Below, one piece after another: positions 58,641 through 64,000 of a DNA stretch of 64,000 bases. A program made the position numbers and the translations under genes. The notes below the pieces were generated by a model. It was given only the letters and a program-made list of their open reading frames with translations. It did not search any database and was not told where the DNA came from. How positions within the stretch are numbered: position 1 is the stretch's first letter; each line of letters starts with the position of its first letter. The stretch covers positions 16,565,001 through 16,629,000 of the forward strand of contig OZ005609.1 in NCBI GenBank assembly GCA_963930655.1, given 5' to 3'. Source of the DNA: Myrica gale. Its lineage: Eukaryota; Streptophyta; Magnoliopsida; Fagales; Myricaceae.

Positions 58641-61600
58641 TGTGAGACCCCGTTTATCCCTTTGCTATTTCCTATGTATTTGTTTTAATTTAATTTATGG
58701 GGTCATATTTTTGGCCAATGTATGACCTAAGTTTAATGTTTATGGTACATTAACTTATTATGAAATTTTATTTAAGAATTTTCTTTAAATAATTTCTTTT
58801 TCATTGTGGAAGTTTTTAGTACAAGTTTAAATTCTATTTTTCCTAAGAGCCGAAACTTGCTAGGTAAATTTCTTTTATGGACTTATATTTTTCCATTGCT
58901 TATTATATTCTATAATCCATGAAATTAAATTATGAAGAGAAATTTGATATATCATGGCCGAAAATATCTAAGTAGAAAATCATGAAATTTATGTTAAGCA
59001 TTTAAATATTTTTGTGTCTTTTAATAGGTAGCCTTGATCATCATTATGTAGCCTTAATTATCATTAGTCTTAAATTATCATTAGAGATATTATATGATAA
59101 GCTACTAGATATATATGATAGTTTGAAAAGAATTTAATTGATAAGTGGGTGTGCTTATCGTAGTGATAAGCTAATGAATTGTTAGGATGATAAGTTATGG
59201 TGTTGATTTAGATAAGTTAAAGTGCTTATTGAAGATAAGTTATCTAGTTGATAAATTGTTGGTGATAAGTTAGAATATATATGTGTGTGATAAGCCATAT
59301 TAGCTATTTGATAAGTGGAATGAAAAGTAGATAAGTGATATGCAAAAGGTGAGAAAATTCTAGACACTAGGTGTTATTCACGTGAAGGCTAAATGAGCAA
59401 ATGAAGTTGTCTTTTCCCTTGGTGATCACGTGAAGAGCATGAGGAGAGATGAGGTGAATTGAAAGTGAAAAGACAAGGCAAGAGAGCTTCACGTGAATGG
59501 CTAAGCAAGAGGAGACAAAGAGATAAGGTGAATTGAAGGTGAAAAGACAAGACATATTGGCTTGGACGGCAATACCCAAGTTCACCCCTTTTTCCCCTCT
59601 TTTCATAGTTTGAGTCCAAATGTATTTTCAGCTTGCCTTTCACGCATCATCACCCTCAGTTCCTCTCATTTTCATTTGCTTATTTGCCTTGACCGAACAC
59701 TTCTCATTTCAAACTTGCTTTCTCCCTTTTCTCTTGAAACCGAAAAATCTCTCTTTGTTCTAGCTTGCCTTCTTTTCTTTGGTGACCGAAACCTCCCCTT
59801 AGCTCAGCTTATTTCTTCTCTCTTGGTGGCTGGAAATCTCTCTTCACTCAGCCATTTTCCCTTTGACAGAAACTCAGCTCACTCTCTTGGCCGAATCACT
59901 TCAAAGCTTCAAGCCTTGCTTTGATTTCTTCAAGCTATTTTCAGCTGTTGTACTTCTCTCTTTTCCTCACCATAAACTTCCATCTCAGCACCTTGTAGAC
60001 ACTATTTTCATCCCTTGGAACCATTCTTGAAGGTGGAACCGAAAGTTGAAGTGTAGTGGAGGATTTGGTGAAAACCGAGTGTTCTAGTGGAAGGTGCTCT
60101 TCTTTTAGCAAGCTTGTGTCCAATCACCAAGGTAAGGCCGAATATGGTTGAAGGTGCAATTTGATGATGATGGCCGAATCTTGCATGTTCTATTTCTCTT
60201 TGTTTGGCCATAGTCCTTATTGATATTTTTGTATGAAAATGGTAGATTTGATAGGTTGGTTGTGATGTAGTTGTTGGAGGAAGGGATAAGTTAGAGATGG
60301 AGAAAGAAATAATGATTTGGTTGTGAGTTGCTTATGGAAAATGCAAAGAAGTTGGTAATGCATGCTAAGTTTCGGATGATGGTTCACAATATGCTTGGCC
60401 GAATATTATCCTTTGCTAGATCTTGAAATTATGTTATGATTTGTAGATCCTAGGTTGTGAAACTGATATTGGAGGATGAGATCATGTTGAAGATGAAGTT
60501 TGGTTCAATGAATGCTAGAAATTGATGCATGGCCGAATGGTTTAGTGAAGGAACCCTAATGGCCGAATGAATGGTAGATGATAGTTAATTTGCATGTTAT
60601 GTATAAGTGAATTTTATGTCATGACTGAATGAGTTAGAGGTTAAAAACCAAGGTTTAGTGTTAAGAGAAATATTGCAAGTTAGTTAAGCATAAATGATGG
60701 AGCTTAAAGATCACGGGTTGATATTAGTTAGAGTGATTATCAAAGCTTGGATTTTTGGTACCTTTAGCTTGCTATTTTGGAGACTTGGTTAGGATATGAT
60801 TATAATTGATTTCAAGCCTTGAAATTTAATTAATTAGGGCTTGGGTCAGCAAGTCTATAGAGGGCAAGAGGGAAAGTTAGTAGAAATTGATGGACAATAT
60901 GTTTGATAGAGTTAAGAGCAAGGTAATGGAGTTGATGCCTTAATAATTGTTGATTTTGGACTTAGATGCTATTAGGATATGTTGTATGATAATTACTTTC
61001 TCAAGTGTTTTATGTAAGTTTTCTAAAGTGACCCTTTGAAAATAAAATAGCATTTTCAGAAATGTATTTTGGGGAAAACCGAAATAAATACAAATATTTA
61101 TCTTGTATGCTTATGTACTTAATTTCTAGTAACTATGAGGTGTTTGAATCGCTTGTAGGCGATCTTCGTACCATTACTCATAATCAAGAAGACCAAGGTA
61201 AGTGGAAGTAAGTGTGTAAGTAAGCTTACATTTTTCAAAACTGGAATGACACGCTGCATAGATTCATGAACAAGCATGATATTTCAAGCAAGCATGGTAT
61301 GGCATGAGCATTGCATGATTTTCTAAAGTGATTTTTATGCAATGTCATATGAAAAGTTTTATGGTAAGACAAGTTAAGTTAAAGGGTTCTGGTCGGTACC
61401 GTACCATCATGATGGACTCTCATACCGAAGGACGAATGCGAAAAGGTTGGGTGAATCCTAAGAGGCTGTGCAAACCACACTGAAGGACAATGAGAAGGTG
61501 TGGGCCTCCAAGGGTTGTGTCTAGCCATCAGGCCTGGGGCAACTACGGGCTAGCTCGACCAAATGAAAAGTCTCCAAGGGTAAGGGAGACGGTTCCGATG

Positions 61601-62163
61601 GGAACGCACAACCCGGACTCTAGGGGTTAAATGGAGCGTAAGTAGCCCACAAGTTATGAAGAAAATATTTTCAAGGGCCATGAACCAATTTCAAAAACAA
61701 GATTATGTCTACGAGCAAGAGCATATGCATAACCATGAGACATGCCTGTGTATCATGAATTATGATTTCTCATGTTAAGCAAGTCCAAGTTAAAATCATG
61801 TTTTAAAGTTATGTTTTTCCCTTACTGAGTCTTTTTGACTCACGTTTTTAAAATTGTGTCATTCCAGATGCCTCAGGTGAAGGAAGTCAGGAGGACTACC
61901 TGACTTAGAAGAAAGATTATTTATATGTTTTGTTGTTGTGACCTGATCGATGAGATCCGTCACTTGTTAAAGTGTTATTCACGTTTTGTTTATATAAGAT
62001 ACAAGTTTATTGAGAACCTTTTTGATATTCTAAGTTTGGCTCGTCTCTCTCGCGTTTCTGTATATATTCCGCTGTAAGTATGAATGTATGAGCACTGGAG
62101 CTTTCCCCTCGGGACTGCTCGCGGCTGTCACGGTCCCTGCGGGTCTGCGTTCGGGGCGTGACA
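58641..62163. mobile_element. Solo LTR, 3.52 kb, gypsy-like (copy 2)
   Basis: It begins TGTGAGACCCCGTTTATCCC and ends GGGGCGTGACA. It is flanked by a perfect 5-bp duplication, CCTTC, at 58636-58640 and 62164-62168. Long stretches match copy 1 (45732-49584), including CCTAAGAGCCGAAACTTGC near the start and TTACTGAGTCTTTTTGACTC near the end. No internal genes remain. The perfect TSD shows that a full element once inserted here and lost its body by LTR-LTR recombination. Confidence 0.88.
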
Positions 62164-62760
62164 CCTTCAGACTTTCATTTCGTGCTTGTTCAATCAACAA
62201 TTAGTGAATTTCAATTTTCAAGCCCTAAAACCTAAATTCCTAATCACATTCACAATTCACAAATTCACAAATTACAATCAACAATCTGAGAGAGAGGCTG
62301 AGAGAGTGATACCTGCACGAGCACCGGAGCACGGCGGGCCGGCGACAATCAACGGTGGGCACTGGGCGGATGAGAGAGAGATCCCCAAGAGAGGGAAAGA
62401 GCTGTGGAGGAGGAGAGAGAGGCAGAGAGTCGAGAGGGCTAGCTGGAGGCGTCGGGAGGCCGGCGACCGGCGGGAGGAGGAGAGATTGAGAAGTGAGCCG
62501 AGAGGGAGGAGAGGCCGAGAGGGCGTCTGGACTCTGGGACAAGAGGCAGAGAGAGAGAGTCTAAGAGAATGGCAGAGAGCTGAGAGGTGGAGAGGGCTAG
62601 AGGAGAATATGGTGGACGACGGTGGAGTGAGGAGGAGAGAGGGACGGAGGGCCTGCTAGCGTCGGGAGGGAAAGCAGAGAGTATGAGAGAGAGAGAGAGG
62701 GGGGGAATTTTAGGGATGGGGTTGGAGGGGAATTACGCAGGGTTTCAACTTTCACCCTAT
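62164..62760 (-). other. CT-rich leader-like region (minus strand)
   Basis: Purine-rich on the plus strand (GAGAGAG, GGAGGAG), so a CT-rich leader on the minus strand, with a donor-like GTGCAG|GTATCAC at about 62312. It could be the 5' exon of a transcript running left toward the SEC14/WD40 pieces, with the solo LTR in its intron. This is inference; no coding sequence is recognised. Confidence 0.35.
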
Positions 62761-63316
62761 CTTTTTTTTTTTCAATAAGCAGGGGTACTGCTGATTTTTT
62801 TTTTTAAAAAAAAGGGTCGGCCTGAGCGGCTGGACATGGGTCTTTGTTTTTAAGGGTGTGGGCGTCAACTAAGGGGAAGGCAGGAGCCTGGAGGGCTGGG
62901 TCTGCTTCATAGGGAGGCGGCTGCCCCCCATTGCCCGTCGCTAGATCCGCCTCTGCATAGGCTGCATGTGTTAGGGTTGTTGTCTCTGTGCCCCAGGTTC
63001 CTGTAAGAGTGTCACTTTCTCTTAAATAAGGTTCGTCATCTTTACTGCAACACACTTGACTGTGACTTCTAAGCTGGCTAGTGGAGTAGGGAAGTGCCCC
63101 TCCAATTGGTGTCCAGCCTTTGGGATGTAGCCTTGAAGCGAATCTGGCTTGTGTCAGTCTCCCTTGTTTGCCCCATTTAATGCATGTGACCGTCGTTCCT
63201 AGCTTTCTTGTGGCCCCGTCAGGGGAGTAGGGGCATTTGCCTGCCCTTACGGTAAAGTGGGCCGAATAGTTAGGCGGTTTGGGCCACGTTATCCCATGTT
63301 ATTGCCGTCAATGAAC
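62761..63316. other. GC-richer repeat-like spacer
   Basis: The words GGCGGCTGCCCCCCATTGCC and GATCCGCCTCTGCATAGG near 62920-62970 resemble a repeat common in plant genomes, but no ends were found. No gene. Confidence 0.35.
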
Positions 63317-63674
63317 TAGGGCAGAACAAAATCGGACCGCAGATCGGATTGGACCACAAAATTAGATCGGATTTGCGGTCCGGTTCGGTCTTGTTTATTT
63401 AAATCCGGTCCATATCTTTTGATAATCCGGTCCGGACAAGATTTATTAATATAAATAAATAAATATATATATATTTTTAATACAAATTACAAACTTAAAA
63501 AATTTAGTTTTAACCTAAACTAAAACTTCACATTTTTATATGTTATTCTTCCCCCTTCGAAATTAACCTAAATTTTTTTAAAAAAAATGAAACCGGTCCG
63601 GACCGCATTGGACTGGACCGGCCGGACCACTTACATATAAGAACAACCGAAAATCCGGTCTACAGCCCCACCTA
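63317..63674. mobile_element. Degenerate relative of the 15.6-kb hAT element
   Basis: It starts TAGGGCAGAACAAAATCGGA, matching the left end of 15589-16628 (TAGGGCTGAACAAAATCGGA) at 18 of 20 positions, and has the same CGGTCCGG-type subterminal words. Near the right end, ATAAGAACAACCG echoes the other copy's right subterminal region. No clean TSD or right TIR is visible, and more CCGG words continue to about 63.72 kb, so the end is approximate. Confidence 0.6.
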
Positions 63675-63770
63675 ATTTTTTTTTTTAAAAATGAAACTGG
63701 TCCGGACCGCATCGGTTTGGACTTAGGCTTTTCTAATTCGTTGAGCCATACTATTGACGAGGGTTCTTAG

Positions 63771-64000
63771 GTGCATGCCAATGATTTATTAGTGGTTGAG
63801 ACCCATTTATCTCCTACGACGTCTGCGACTTTTTCATCTTTGTCTCTGGCTTCTAAGGCCATTTGGCTTGAGGAAGCTACCAAATGTGATCACCTTATCT
63901 CCCTTTTGTCATTGGGTAAGATAGCCAAGGATTCTGTTGAGGACCAGTTGGAGTCGGAGGTGGAGGAATATAGTTTCAAGCGCAGTCGAATCCCGCATGT
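63771..64000 (+). CDS. Partial open frame running off the window
   Basis: After a TAG at 63768-63770 the frame stays open for 76 codons to the window edge: ETHLSPTTSATFSSLSLASK, then AIWLEEATKCDHLISLLSLG and DQLESEVEEYSFKRSRIPH. Composition is protein-like and the C-terminal part is acidic/helical. I do not recognise it; a retroelement gag/ORF1 or a host exon is possible. Confidence 0.3.
   Translation, partial: MHANDLLVVETHLSPTTSATFSSLSLASKAIWLEEATKCDHLISLLSLGKIAKDSVEDQLESEVEEYSFKRSRIPH

Noticed and set aside
62186-62659. 157-aa frame rich in R/E/G
   Set aside because: Translation of GAGAGAG/GGAGG purine repeats; no domain.
1-64000. CRISPR arrays, operons, riboswitches, tRNA or rRNA genes
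   Set aside because: None seen; the region is plant nuclear DNA and the repeats present are transposon-derived.

Overview
The window is nuclear DNA from a flowering plant, most likely a eudicot. The evidence is GT-AG introns, AT-rich spacers, three intron-bearing genes with clear plant orthologues, and a load of plant-type transposons (copia, gypsy, L1-type LINE, hAT, Mutator-like and CACTA remnants). There is no operon-like layout. I could not name the species.

Three host genes can be spliced exactly in frame by eye, all on the minus strand. A mitochondrial class-I peptide chain release factor (5218-9017, 11 coding exons, 421 aa) ends protein synthesis in mitochondria. An NYN-nuclease/OST-HTH (MARF1/limkain-like) protein (33286-36187, 3 exons, 659 aa) is a probable RNA-binding or RNA-cutting protein. 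A KT/GDU-type sugar-phosphate/phosphate translocator (50483-54936, 9 coding exons, 383 aa) is a membrane carrier. A RADIALIS-like single-MYB gene (2602-2888, minus) has an in-frame stop at codon 23. Between 57.6 and 58.4 kb lie exon-sized pieces of two unrelated genes, a WD40 protein and a SEC14 lipid-transfer protein.

Most of the rest is transposon. From left to right: a broken copia fragment (1-2062); a small MITE near 4.9 kb; a hAT-type element (9709-10824) sitting 3 bp inside a CACTA-like terminus; a gypsy gag+LTR remnant (11990-14290); a 1040-bp hAT element with exact 8-bp target duplications (15589-16628); a Mutator-type MITE (17217-17894); a nearly full-length L1-type LINE (17942-30542) split between its two ORFs by a gypsy LTR element (19199-25721, TSD CAATA); a short retroposon (36571-37136); a long-inverted-repeat MITE (about 37.4-38.1 kb) and a palindromic MITE (38435-38686); a 4.4-kb Mutator-like element carrying a GRF-zinc-finger relic (39238-43593); a second copy of the long-inverted-repeat MITE (about 44.3-45.0 kb); a retroposon (45205-50070) split by a 3.85-kb solo LTR; and a second solo LTR of the same family (58641-62163) with a perfect 5-bp TSD.

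The genes do not form a pathway. The strongest story is the layering of insertions, which target-site duplications let one order in time. I saw no convincing undescribed molecular system. The items most worth following up are the chimeric gene-fragment block at 57-58.6 kb, the gene-carrying Mutator-like element, and the hAT element that seems to carry the 5' end of a host gene.
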